Positions 34,303-45,931 of a DNA stretch of 64,000 nt are shown here, piece after piece. Numbering within the stretch: the stretch's first letter is position 1; each line of letters opens with the position of its first letter. Under the pieces are notes generated by a model, which saw only the letters and a list, made by a program, of their open reading frames with translations, searched no databases and was not told the origin of the DNA. Origin of the DNA: Coniochaeta sp. PMI_546. Taxonomy: Eukaryota > Ascomycota > Sordariomycetes > Coniochaetales > Coniochaetaceae. The translations under genes and the position numbers were made by a program. The stretch is taken from assembly GCA_021432605.1 (NCBI GenBank), contig MU271155.1:186001-250000 (forward strand), in the 5' to 3' direction.

Positions 34303-35759
34303 CTGATTCATGTCCTGACTCTGCACTATCAATCGAAACTGATGTGCTCTGGTCGCACTACCGACAACGATTTGGACGTTGTCTCCACTGGGTATGTATT
34401 GTATATATTTAACTTGCCACCGAACGTATAAGGAACGCTGGCATAGCTTACTTCTTTTGCACAGTTGAGAGAAGGAGAGATCGAGTTCGGAGGCCACCAC
34501 TCCTTTGTGCCTTGATAATAAGCGTCGTACGATTGGGGTCTTTGGTTGCCCCGCTCCGCATCTCCTGATCAGTGAAACATCTTGCTTTTTGCGATCCCAC
34601 GGCAAACCTAATGACCCGGCATGGCAGTAGCTAGTATTCATATTCGTTCGATATCTAAGCGATACATCCAACCCTAAAGTCGTGACGATCATCGTCAACA
34701 ACGAAATCATCACCATGCTCTCTGTGATTAAGTCTTTTAGGGCTGCGTCCAGGGCCTATTTTGAGCCGTCATCTACAACCACAACAAGCGAAGAAAGCTA
34801 CTTCTCCGAACCTCATCTGGTTGAAAATTTCAAGGAAGTCAGGAAAGTTGGCATCTCAGAATATGACTGCTGCCTACGCAGTATACAGTACCATAGCTTG
34901 ACTGGCGACGGGAGAATCATGAAGGGGGCAACGAGCTGAATATCAGACACGAGGATAGGCCCTGACGTCTCCACTTGAGGTTACACCCAAGACGTTTGTA
35001 TTCTGCCTCACTGGTGTATCTCCAGCAAAATACCATTCAAGGCTGCCGAGGCGGCGCTCGCGGTAATTTGGGCTGGTCCCAAGGTCATCTACGGGCCAAA
35101 ATACTTGTAAGCCAAGTCTGACACTTTCAAGCGTGCTAACCAACGAGGCCCACGAGATGATTCTGAGTTACTTGAATCTGGGGGTGGAGATTTTGTGTAC
35201 GGAGTGGTTGCCAGCTGCGATTCCAACGGCTGGGTGGGTATTCGACAGCAAGCGAGCAGATCTTCAGGGACAAGAAAAGCTGAATACTCTAATCAATGAA
35301 TGGCCAGATATTGTTTACAGACGATTCCTGAAGCGCGGTGCGCGTAGAGTGCGTGGTTAAGCTATGTCGCTGAGATGGAGGCGGGGGAGTATCGGTATAA
35401 AACCAGTCCCAAGGCAATTTTAACTACCATAGACACTTTCTGCGATTCTGAATTCTCTCAATGATACGACCTCCGCTCCTGAAGCGGAGGCCAGTGTTTG
35501 GGGCGCAAATCCTACTACGATGATTTATACGACCTGGGAGATGTTAAGACATCCACATTTTCAGTTGGGCCATAATCATGAGGGAAAGGCAAGTAATGGT
35601 TAAAATTTATAGATCTTCTAAAAAGCCCACGACGGAATTGATCATACGCCTCAGGAGAACCTCAAGAAGTGATATATATATTAGCGACCAGCCTTGATAG
35701 TCCAAGTCATAGATACGTGCAAGGAGAGCGGAACTGTGTTCACACCCAGTTAGCTAAGA
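34303..35759. other. Intergenic with weak short open frames
   Basis: About 1.45 kb. Two plus-strand open frames (34714-34939, beginning MLSVIKSFRAASRAYF, and 35133-35360, containing NLGVEILCTEWLPAAIPTAG) have plausible composition, but no splice path joins them and no family is recognised; they could be remains of a gene. The part after 35500 is AT-richer and holds nothing clear. Confidence 0.3.
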
Positions 35760-36862
35760 TTAGAGTATGGTACACGTCCCCATGGCCCCGTTTTGCAATA
35801 GAATCGTGAGTATTGGACCGGTTGCGCTGGCTACAATAGGCCCAATGATTTCCAAGGCTTCTACCTGTTGTTGGGCGATTTGTTGCTCAGCGGGCTGGAA
35901 ATTGACGGAAAACTTTGATTACGAGGAATGCGAGAACTCGATGCAAAAGGAGAGGTCTTACTCACAGTCATACGGCCCAACTTCCACTTCTGGCCCTCGA
36001 GCTTGCTGATCCTCTCCAGAAGCTCCTCTCTCTCCTGTTGGGTGGCTTCTCTTTGGCGTCTAAGCTCCTCCAACTCCCCGCGGAGTTGCCGAACTAATTC
36101 ATCCAAGTCCGAGTTCATCTGCCGGCCTGCAGAGGTTTGCATTACTTTGCCGCAATTCTTGGCCAATTCTTCTTGCATCAAGAGCTTGACGGGTGTGGCG
36201 AATGATAAGAAGGATCGAACGATTTGCTTCGCTGAGGCCTCGGTGTTTCGATGCTGTACAACCCTTGCTCCGGAGGACACCATATCCCCCCAGACGTCGT
36301 TCCTCGACTCTCTAGCCCATGTTCGATATTTTGCCACGTCGTCGTCCAGTTCCTCCCATTGCGTTGTCGCTATCACGACTCTCTCGTAGGCGTTGTCACC
36401 CAGGACTCGCTTGAAGAGCCGGGTGCGCTTCGCCTCGCTGCCGGTCAACCGAGCGTTGCTGATGGGTTGCAGGAATATGATTCCTGTTAGATATATCTGA
36501 TGCTTGTAGGTTTCTGCGAGGTAGTTCGCAATCAGCTGCAGGATGTCTGCGTCGGATTGTGAACTATCGTCGAAGCCTGGCGTGTCGAGTAGAGTAATCT
36601 GCCGTCCGTCGATGGTACATCGAACAGGTTCGACATCGGGGGTGCCTGATAGACATCAATGAACGGTTTCATCATGAATAATGTATTTTGTGCACTAACA
36701 GGCATCTAGGCCGTGGCCGATTGCCAGGCTTCGGTTGCCTGTTGCTTTAGAGATAAATGTTGTCTTTCCTGCACCGGTAACGCCGATGATACCGATCAAG
36801 ATCTCCGGCCGAGAAGGGATATTGAGGTGGTACTTAGAGAGATATGAACCGTAATTCGGCAT
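35760..36862 (-). CDS. AIG1/GIMAP-like GTPase with hydrophobic C terminus
   Basis: Three exons on the minus strand, 36862-36700, 36645-35966 and 35894-35760, give 325 aa. Introns of 54 nt (GTTAGT) and 71 nt (GTGAGT) keep phase. GTP-binding motifs: G1 GVTGAGKTTF (near residue 28), G3 TLLDTPGFDDSS, and IFLQPISNARLTGS as seen in fungal AIG1-like G domains. The usual G4 [NT]KxD is replaced by ATTQWEE. A coiled coil follows (about residues 210-275, LVRQLRGELEELRRQREATQ), then the last exon adds a glutamine-rich bit and a hydrophobic stretch (ALEIIGPIVASATGPILTIL). GIMAP-type proteins of plants and animals are linked to immunity and membrane scaffolds; function in fungi is unknown. It is divergent to a second such gene at 37831. 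Confidence 0.85.
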
Positions 36863-37830
36863 CGTAGGAGCAGAGATAATATGATGTTGTTTTTGCTTTG
36901 TTCAGCTAATCTTACGGGATGTCGAGTTTGAAGTGGCAATCAAGGTTGTAACAAGGACTAAGAAGAGCCCTATCCCTGAGTTATTGGCGACCCTCGAAGA
37001 CTCAAATAACACACAGCATTCTGCACAGGAATCTCGGTACGGACCGCACCTCTTTTGGGTGACTGATGGCGTTATGTGTAAAAGAACTTCCGATCTACCA
37101 GGCATCAGATGCTGAGTGAGTCGGTTGTTGCTTCGTGGCTGCCAGTCTCGAAAAGTCTACACTCCAATAGGGTCTAGTAACGGAAAGGGATATCAGATGT
37201 TCAGCGGCTATCTGTCCAAACACGCGTTATGGGTTACTGGAGAGTATTTGGGAGGGATAGTATGGTCTGCTTGCTATTGGCCGCCAAGATCTCAGCTTCT
37301 GCAGCCACAATGACCCATGGTATCGCAATCTCATGATTTCTCGAAACTGAACGAGACATCTCAATGCGGAACGACGGTCAAATTTATGTAGGACAGAGAC
37401 ATACTCAAGGCAACAATTGAAATGACGAGCACCCTCAGCTGACGTCGTTCTCGAGCCATTATCGGGCTGATTCTTGCGACAGCCACGTTGCATGTTTTCC
37501 CAGAGTGGACTGATACGCGAGAGACAAGGCTGCAGACTTGAACAGGAGACTTGCAGGAGCTGTTGCTCTTGCCGAGGAGGAAGTCAAAGACGCGACGTCT
37601 GACTTCAGAGGCAAACCGCTACAACTCCCTAGAACAGTAAACTGTGAAGTACGGCGTCCATAACTTGACAACACTAATTCATTTTCTCCCTCTCACCTTT
37701 TCTGGATCTATTTCTGCACTTCCAGCAGACGATACCATAGTCAACACAATGGCACACTCCACAAGCAGTGTGAGGAGAGAGGAGAAATTGTGAGGCGAGC
37801 CTGAACCATACAACACATCGTTCTGCACAT
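36863..37830. other. Divergent promoter region between two AIG1-like GTPase genes
   Basis: About 970 bp between two start codons that point away from each other; no gene recognised. A shared control region is possible. Confidence 0.45.
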
Positions 37831-38942
37831 ATGCTGAAGCTCAACAGGATTGACATAGACATGCCACCCACTCAAGCCGTCCGACCGCGACATGGGCTCT
37901 CCATTTTACTCCTTGGAGCAACAGGAGTAGGGAAGTCAACGTTTATTGCAACGACCACAGGTGCCAAGGTCGAGATAGGTCACGGCGTCACATCTTGTGA
38001 GTCTCTTAGTACTCCTCCTGCTCGTCATGCCCCTTACTTATCGCCCAAGGCACAACCGATTGTCAACTCATCGAGGTCGACTACCTCGGGAATCTCGTCA
38101 CCCTTATCGATACTCCCGGGTTCGACGACACCAGCCGCGACGACCTGGACACCCTCGGCACCATAGCAAGTTTCATGAACCCCCAGGACATACCGCCCAT
38201 TGCTGGCGTCGTATACTTCCAGCGAATCACTGACAGACGTGTCACCGGACTGGGCCGCATGAATCTGAGGCTCATGCAGGCTATTTGCGGCGCAGCGTTC
38301 TATCCCCACGTCATCCTCTGCACGACAACGTGGAATACTGTCACGAGCCAGAACGCCGCTGTCCAGGAGGAGTGTCTCCTTCGCGAGAAGCAGCTGATGG
38401 AGTCCCCTAACCACTGGGAAGGGCTGATCCGCCAGGGGGCCCGGTGCTGTCGATTCACGGGCGACCGCGAGTCCGGACTGGCGATCATCGATCACATACT
38501 CCAAAGACCAGCCGCTCCGAGATTGGCAATCGAGGTGGAGCTGAGACAGAGCAGACGTTTGGAGGAGACTGCGGCGGCGAGTATTATCTTGGAGGAGAGG
38601 CGTAAGCGCGAGGAGCGCCTGAGAGAGGAGATGCGGGCTGAGCGCGAAGAGGAAGAGGAGAGGCTTCGTCAGGAGCGCGAGAGCCTGGCTCGAGCATCTC
38701 GGGATGCTCGTGGTCTTGGAGAGCCGATCCGCTCCTCCAGCCACCGTGGCGACGATGCGCTAATTGTTGATCCACAACACGCGGAGCCTGAACGCGGCGA
38801 AGGCTCGTCTCATGTGGACCGGTCACACTCCCGGCCACGTACCCTGGTCAAGAAGAGCCCTGGCAAGACTAGGCAGATTTATGTGGTGGAAGTAAGACAG
38901 GTGCGACATGGGTCGCGTGGTTCGAATTGGCGGTTTTGGTAA
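37831..38942 (+). CDS. AIG1/GIMAP-like GTPase with coiled-coil C terminus
   Basis: Two exons, 37831-37996 and 38050-38942, over a 53-nt intron (GTGAGT ... CCAAG), give 352 aa. G1 is LLGATGVGKSTFI (near residue 28), G3 TLIDTPGFDDTSR, then the family strand GVVYFQRITDRRVTGLG. At the G4 position it has ILCTTTWN instead of [NT]KxD, as in its divergent neighbour. The middle (about 225-270) is a highly charged coiled coil (LEERRKREERLREEMRAERE). The C terminus is basic and ends in WRFW. The intron falls at the same point (GHG..., before CT) as intron 1 of the neighbour, so the two are old duplicates. A second in-frame ATG (MPPTQAV) ten codons in is an equally good start. Role unknown; membership of a recognition or death pathway is inference from context. 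Confidence 0.85.
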
Positions 38943-39248
38943 GGAGGCAACACGGCTTTCCAAGTCTTGATGCGGCCCTGCTTGAATGTCGGACTCTATG
39001 GGCTGCCTTTTGCCTGTATAACTCTTGGGTAGAGTCATTGACGATACGCTGTACGAAAGACGAACTTCTATTTTTGTGAGGCGTTTCAGACATAGCTTTG
39101 TTAAAACTGCCCCTGTGTCTTTGAAGAGTCCATGAATGCAAGGCCAACCAGGGAGAACGGATATTTGGCCCATCAAACTGACCCCAACGTCCCGGGCTTA
39201 CCACCATACCCCATGTCATGTCAGTCGATTTCCTCGTTGATTACTCAT
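38943..39248. other. Convergent 3' flanks of GTPase and E2-HET genes
   Basis: 306 bp between two convergent stop codons. No coding sequence or clear terminator signal. Confidence 0.4.
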
Positions 39249-41957
39249 CTAGACGATGAGTATCTCTGTCCACTGCACAGCACCCTCGTGAGCCTCTCCA
39301 TCCCGGACACAATATGCGTGAATATCACAGTTGTCCTGCTTCTGCATGTAGCCCAGCAAAACGCAGTCTCCTACCAGCCTATACACCCCGGCCTTCCCAG
39401 TACGCCTCAGCACGTAACACATCTTGCCTCCTTCAAGTAGGAATATCTCGTCGCCCCGCTGGGCAGTGTGTGGACCCAAAACCGGTCGTCGCCCCTCGGC
39501 GATACAGAACGTCCTGTTTCGAAGCTTGGACAGCACCTGCTTCGTCTCCTTGTTATGACGGTTCCACCTGTCACGAAAACTCTCCAGATTTGGGCTTTTC
39601 CCCCGCGTCCAGTCAATGGGGCTATATCCTAGACGAGACCCTGTCTCAACAAAACTGATGTATTCCAACATCTGATCAAATGAGGTGATGTGATCGGGTG
39701 GGTCCCATTGCAGGAGAGTCTTAAGCCCGCTGTCGAAGCTGTCATGAAACTTCATATAAATGGTCTCCAAGCGGCAGAGCTGTGCTGCGCGTACTCTCAG
39801 CCCTCGTGGGGATCTCCCTCCGGGAGATGGCGTGAAGCGGGTGTGACTTTCCCCCGTAAAATGGTCAGAAAAACGGAACAGGTTATTATGAGAAGGCTGT
39901 GTCAGGTCCGAGGCCCATGACGGCAGTATTCTCGTTATTCGGCGACCGAGCGGACTTGTGTTCATGTTCAGCATTCCGTCGGAGTCCCCATCGAAGTCTA
40001 CCGGTGCGAAGTCTATCCGACCGGGGCGTTGGCCCCCGGCACAACAGCCATGGAAGCTATATGGCTGATTTCGGGAGGTAACGGTCCAGTCTGGAACCCA
40101 GGATGGCAGGCCATTTATCCTGCTGTCTCCGTATCTTTCCGAAAGGACACTCGGCCCCATATGCTCTAGCAGATACTCTGCTACGTCCGTGAAAAGATCG
40201 GTAAGGTTGCGTGTATAGTCGATGGTCAGACGCTTGTCATGTGGACGTTCCTGGAACAATTCGAGCAGTGCATATATCTTGTCCTTGGCGTCTGTGGACG
40301 CGCAGTCGCGTGCGTTGCGCAGCTCGCGGAAGAGTCCCTCGGGTGTCATGGTGTCAATCAAGCGTGACTCGCCAAAGGACATGACGTAGGGTAGGGGTCG
40401 AAGCTTTTCGATGTGCCCGATCGACGACGAATGTGCCTTATGAAATGTCTCCCGCCACGGCGTGATCCGCGAACCGCAAATGACGCGAGCGGACCTCGAG
40501 CAGGCGACCTCCTGCAGCACCCATACTCTGTGGAACCATGGACGGTGGAGAAGATTCTTCAGCGCCGTGACCTCGTCATGGTCCAAGTTATCCGTTGTCC
40601 ATGGCCGACGGCCACCGGCGTCATCCTCAAGGATTCCTATCGCTTTGTCGCTGTCGACGGAACTGTCTCCCAAGTAGATGAGCACATGCGAAGCATTACT
40701 ATAAATGCGATGCATGATTCGTACTTGTGCACTACGCTCCTCTATGTTGGCTTGGTTTATGCATATAGCATCGACCCATATGAGCCTCTCTGAATCGGGA
40801 TATCGAAGCTGTCGCAGGGCTCGGGCGCAATTAGACGTGATACCGAGGCTTGAGGTCGTGCTGGAATGCTGATTGTGGAGATATATCGTTTCTGTGGCTT
40901 TGGGATCTCCCCATGCATAGGACAATGCTTCGTATAGCGGAATCTGAGGCATGTTATGGCATTTGGCACAGTCGGATAGTTGATTCTCCGATTGGGATTC
41001 ATGATTGCAGGCTGGCAGCACCGCATGTTCGACTGTTCCCGTGATGAAGTCGCCGCAAGACTCTGGATACAGCCGCAGCAGCCGGATCTCGTCATCGCGC
41101 TGGAGTTGCGCGTACTGGAAATCACCCGCGCACCTAGCTGTAGTATTATGAGTGGCTAGACCCGCTGGCTTCTTCGATAAAGCTTTCGACGATAGTGGCA
41201 CCGTCGTTGGAATCGGCGTGTCGGCTGCGTTTACCCCGTCCGCTGGACGCTCTTGGTTCGCGCCGCTGCGAGTACGGAGACTCTCTTTTGTCAAGAGAGG
41301 CCGCGACTCCCCATCGGCTTCATGGCCTACCTTGGGCTTCGCGTACAGCCTAGTCCAATCCACGGCGGTCTTGATTGCAAGAGCTTCGTCATCCTTCCAC
41401 TTCTTACCGATATCAACAGTCAACGGATCGTCGGGATTGGGAGCCCCAAGAAGTGCCTGGATGCTAAGCAAAACTGTACGGACCCGCAATGCCGGAGACC
41501 AATTTCCTTTAAAAACCGTCAGCGAAGAGACGCCACGTGAATAGTAGGCGTGAAGATGAGGGACCTTCTAAGACGTCGAGGCAGACCCGTCCTTTTTCAT
41601 CAATATTGGGATGGTATATCTTCGTCAAGAACAGGACCTTGGGAGCTACCATGGGGTAGTCTTCCGGAAGGAAAAGCTGAAGCTTAAAGATGCCACCTTG
41701 CTTTACATCAGTCTCTCGACCTATGACTGACCAGCTCGAGTTGACATACCAGCATATGGGGTCGTGGACGGGCCGGCAATCTCGGCGTCCCATAGCCTCA
41801 TATTGTCTGGGCGATGCACAGCGCTGATACCGGGAATACTGCAAGGGGTAAAAGTGTTAGAATAGGTTGGTATAACCGCGGCTAAGGAAAGAACCATGTC
41901 GAACTTTTCACGCGACCAGCGGTCGATTTCTTTGAGCAGCAGCCTCGGAATCGCCAT
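39249..41957 (-). CDS. UBC13-like ubiquitin-conjugating (E2) domain fused to HET domain
   Basis: Four exons on the minus strand, 41957-41905, 41838-41750, 41696-41565 and 41506-39249, give 843 aa. Residues 1-147 form a complete E2 fold of UBC13 (UBE2N) type: [45 protein letters not shown] (HPN), the catalytic Cys near 86 in [15 protein letters not shown], and [20 protein letters not shown] up to WTRLYA. The same exon then reads through a linker of about 70 residues with no Met into a HET domain: [52 protein letters not shown]. The linker and the first HET strand have no start codon of their own, so a separate HET gene is unlikely. Introns 1 and 3 have weak donors (GTTCGA, GTCCCT), chosen because they restore exact UBC13 alignment. 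HET domains trigger cell death upon non-self recognition. Confidence 0.85.
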
Positions 41958-43548
41958 GATGTGTGCCGTTCCCCTCGTCAGAGCTGTCACCTGCGATGGT
42001 AATGTGAGAAATAACTACTCTGAGCCCCTGGCAGACCCAGTGTTATCCAACGGCGCAAGGTTGGACAAGGCAGTAACAGTGTCACAAGTCAAATTGCTTG
42101 AATTGCCCCCGACGAAATGGGGCGAGGATTGAAGCCTGCCGGACGGCAAGATAGAAGAGTGCGGCTGAAGATGGCAGCGAATCGCGGGCCAATGAGCGTT
42201 TCGCGGTAATAACCCTAACCCTGTATTGGCCCACGGCCACCTATGCCCGCCTCAGATACCACACCAGCCATGCAACCATGGTTTTGACGGCTGGACTAGT
42301 ATTCGAGAATCCCTCCTTCTTCTCCTTGCCCAACCGTGCAACTGACCACAGCACTTCACTCGCAAGACACCTCTTGCATTGCCAATCCTCTGATCCTGAC
42401 CCCCCGGCGTCCCGTCAAAAGGCGCGTGATGCAGTACTAGTAATTAGTCAGATTGCTCAGTGTCAAGATGGCTACACGGCTCGAAACCGTTGATCGTAGG
42501 ACTGTAGAGTGTGGTATGGGGTCCGTGTTTCCGGTATCATAGCTAAGAGTCGAGTCCCCGTGATTCGAGTCAATTGCCAGTGCATAGTGACTGCAAGTAT
42601 GCTTGATTGTTGCTCCTACAGATTTTGCTCCACTTGAATGGCGAGGGCTCAATTGCAAGTCAGGAAGGTTGATAGGACACGATGCTGGATTTAGACTCAG
42701 GGGACTCTGTGTATCTGTCCTTGCTAGACAGCTGAGAACTAGCCGTCTTATGTCACCATAGGCCTAGAGTGGCCGTGGGAGAGGATCTAATGATGATCTT
42801 GCACATGTTGGTTGGTTTCCAAGCGGAGGACTATATCGATAACGTATTGCTCGCGATACTACCTCTATATAAACTCCAAGAGGTACCTTGATCTGTGTGC
42901 AGCGCTTATTGGCGAGAGGCTCCTCAGCCTGATCGTGGAGAGGATGAAATGATGGGACACTTCGAGCGACACAAGTTCTGATTCGGTCAGGAATGTCATG
43001 GGCGGGGAGCGGAGAGAAGAAAAGCAGTTATTTCCCTACCCCAGGTTTTCCCCGGATTTAGTAGCGCCTGAACACGGCACGCACAGGCCACTGCGCACAT
43101 TGCTGAGCACGCTAAGCGAGGTACGTACCTGGCGTGCTTTGGTCATGCCACACCTGGGAAGCTCCGAAAGCAGTAATCAGCTCTCGCAGGAGGGATGTGG
43201 TACTGGTGGTCAAGTCACGCGATCGGCGCTCGTAACCACCTCATGATCTCGAGACAGCTTACCCCGCCCGGTCTGACGAAACAGGAACTCGCCCAGCCCG
43301 CCGTGTACCTTCCTTTCGAGCTGTCAGAAGCACCAGACTGCTTGTACCTCTCAGCAAACGCGCTCGCATCGAGTCACAGACTGAGACAGGAACAATGCAT
43401 CAGCCGTGTCCCGATCGGAAACCCCCCCCTTCCCTTCCCCTCTTCATTACCTCCTCCTGCTTCCCCTCCTCTTGTTGTCTCTCGACATCCTCTTCTGTCT
43501 CACGCTCAACAACAAGCAATCAATTGACAACAGTCATCTCACCAAAAG
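41958..43548. other. Intergenic, promoters of the E2-HET and DUF6699 genes
   Basis: About 1.6 kb upstream of two divergent genes. A double TAACCC unit at 42210-42222 is too short to be a telomere relic. From 43400 the plus strand turns C/T-rich, the 5' leader of the DUF6699 gene. No further gene recognised. Confidence 0.4.
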
Positions 43549-43618
43549 GTATGTTCTCTCCGACTCCTGTCAACGGTATCACGAGAGACACAGAGTGCTT
43601 ACACAATTGCTGCTGCAG
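43549..43618 (+). other. Probable intron in the 5' leader of the DUF6699 gene
   Basis: GTATGT at 43549 and GCTGCAG ending at 43618 bound 70 nt just before the start codon at 43680, in a C/A-rich leader typical of transcribed fungal 5' regions. Predicted from splice signals only. Confidence 0.45.
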
Positions 43619-43679
43619 TATACCAATCAATCACCTGATCCTTCCATCTCCGGTTTGATCAGAACACCAGCCACACAAC

Positions 43680-44389
43680 ATGTCAGAACCACTCTCCAAG
43701 GTCGACTCTGCCGTCCAAGGCCTCTCATCATCACCACCAAAGGAGGCCGCAAAGGGCCATCGCAGGGCAAGTTCTAGCGCAGCTGGAGTGTTCAACGTCA
43801 ACGACCTTGGTATGTGCCGCCTCCCATTTCCTTGCTGACCGGATGGCCCGGAACAATGCTAACACGCTGCAGAGGCTCAAGGAATTGAGCTCAAGATCGC
43901 ACCAGAGACCCAGAAGCTGGGATGGTAAGCGTGCCGGCTCTCGAGCTGGATGTGTTTTGCGCGGTTACTGATGCGTCCGCTGCACAGGAAGATCAACACG
44001 TCGCCATCAACAGTCGAGGAGAAAGAACACCTCAAGAAGCTCCTCACAACCCCCCCGGTCAAGAAGATCGACCTGCACTTCCCGCTGGGACTCGAGGTAA
44101 CGGCACGGAACCTCAAGGGCGTGACTATCAAGGATGCACTAGATGCGATCCACAAGGCGTATAAGAAGAGGGTATGCCAGCACCTCCTCCACACCTCTGT
44201 CCCTTCACCGTGACATGACGTTTAACAAAGTGTACTTGACAGGCCGACGACGAGCTCGACAAACCCTACCTAGCCGGCTTCGAGTGGGACAAGGAGGAGA
44301 GCTGGACGCGGCTGGTGGTGCACCTGCAGAAGGATGCCGGCCCCATGACGCACGTCAGCAAGAAGAAGAAGAAGGGTGGTGACGAGTAG
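43680..44389 (+). CDS. DUF6699-family conserved fungal protein
   Basis: Four exons, 43680-43809, 43873-43924, 43988-44171 and 44243-44389, give 170 aa. All introns have GTATGT/GTAAGC-type donors and CAG acceptors and close in phase. The N terminus is Ser/Ala-rich and disordered. The core matches the fungal DUF6699 pattern: KINTSPSTVEEKEHLKKLL, PVKKIDLHFPLGLEVTA, GVTIKDALDAIHKAYKKR and YLAGFEWDKEESWTRLVVHL. It ends in a basic KKKKKGG tail. No function is known for this small, probably cytosolic or nuclear domain. The transcript probably has an extra leader intron. Confidence 0.85.
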
Positions 44390-45931
44390 TGAATCCTTCA
44401 CCGTCACAAACGTCCGGAACTCTTCTGTCTCTGACCGATGTCCTTACTTGACCCTGATCTGTCGGTGGCCATCTGGGGATAGACAGGGGACATCGCGATG
44501 GACTGAGGTGTTGAGCCGGACTACCAGTAGTTGTATTATCTTTCTCCCTGGCGAAAGAGAGGAGACTCTCGAGCCTGTTGTTACACGTACCTTGGCCGAC
44601 CTTTGAGTGGAATGCTTAGCTGGCGGGATTGCATTGTCACAAACAGGCGCTGATGGGCTGGACCACGGTGTCGGACCTTTAAACTCAAATGGACATCCTC
44701 TGCTGCGAGTACGTCTACCCGATATTGCTATTGCCTTGGGGACTGTGACTCGGCTACAAGTAAGGTTTGAGCGTAGAGGCGTCTAAAAGTTTGTGCACTG
44801 GCTGTCGAATTGACAAGAGGGTGGATGACGTGGTAGCCAGGGCTGAGTCTCGTGACTTGGCAGAGCTACAGTGCAGGCTACGGAATTGGGATGTCAGATT
44901 GACACTTTTAAAACACCGTGATCCTCCTAATAACTCCACCGAAGGAACAGGCCTGTGAGGTGTTGCTATTGTGTTGGTCCTCGGCGTCGATGTACTAGCG
45001 GTTGTACAGAAAATAAGCTGCTGTCGGTACAAGCTAGCTAATTTCTTGTACAATCTACACTCGCAACCTTGGCGTGCCGGAGAGCTTATCGTCGGGTTTA
45101 GGCTTTGGACTTGGAAGACAGACTCAACCCCAGTTCAACAATTCAAGAGGGAGTCTGGATTTGCATTCATAGCTACTGAAATATAGATCAAAGCCATATT
45201 TGTGCACCCATCCAGGACCATGCAAACAAATACATTTAAGCCATTTTACTTGAAGCTTCATTGACCATCGCAAAGCCGAGCCCGGGCCCCGCTCCGAGAG
45301 GTCACACACAGCCCAACGCGTATTGGCGGCTACCATCGGCTCCGCTCCTGTGATTCCGCATATGACGGCCGCCGTCCCATGTCGGGACTCACATTGAACT
45401 CTCCTTCGTTCCAAGGTTTGGCTATCTCAACCTTCGGGATGAGGGGGTTACATATGCAAGAAGTCTATCTTCTTACTTAAAGACCATCTGGCTCTCTCAT
45501 CTTGGATTCATTTTGCATCCTTCCTCAAATGTCCTGTCGTGAAGTGCTGAACTAGACTTACACTCTTGACACAGCTGCTACAACACAGCCACACCACAAA
45601 CACAACGTCGTCGTATTTTGGACAGCATATCAGATCTGATTCGCACACTCTATTCATAATATCTTAAACAAAATTGCTTTGAGTATCCTTACTCAACAGC
45701 CCTTGAAGGAAGACCTCTCGACTACCGGTCCACACAACGCACACAACCACAGTCAACCCGCGATATCCGGACAGGCATACCGGAGCTGCATACGGCCACG
45801 CCTAAAATTTGACTCAGACTTCATATAAATCTCAAGTCTCACCTGAAAAGACAAGACTCAAGAGCCAGAGATTCACGAGACACACGTAACGACTCACATT
45901 TCCACCCAACACTACACACTACACCGTCACA
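44390..45931. other. Intergenic, promoter of homogentisate dioxygenase gene
   Basis: About 1.5 kb. The final 400 bp are A/C-rich (CACACAACCACAG-like), the likely 5' leader of the next gene. No gene recognised. Confidence 0.45.

Noticed and set aside
39249-39700. Separate gene on the plus strand over the end of the E2-HET gene
   Set aside because: Plus-strand frames here are antisense to the C-terminal part of the HET protein and lack family features.
42210-42222. Telomere-like TAACCCTAACCC
   Set aside because: Only two units; expected by chance in 64 kb and not at a chromosome end.
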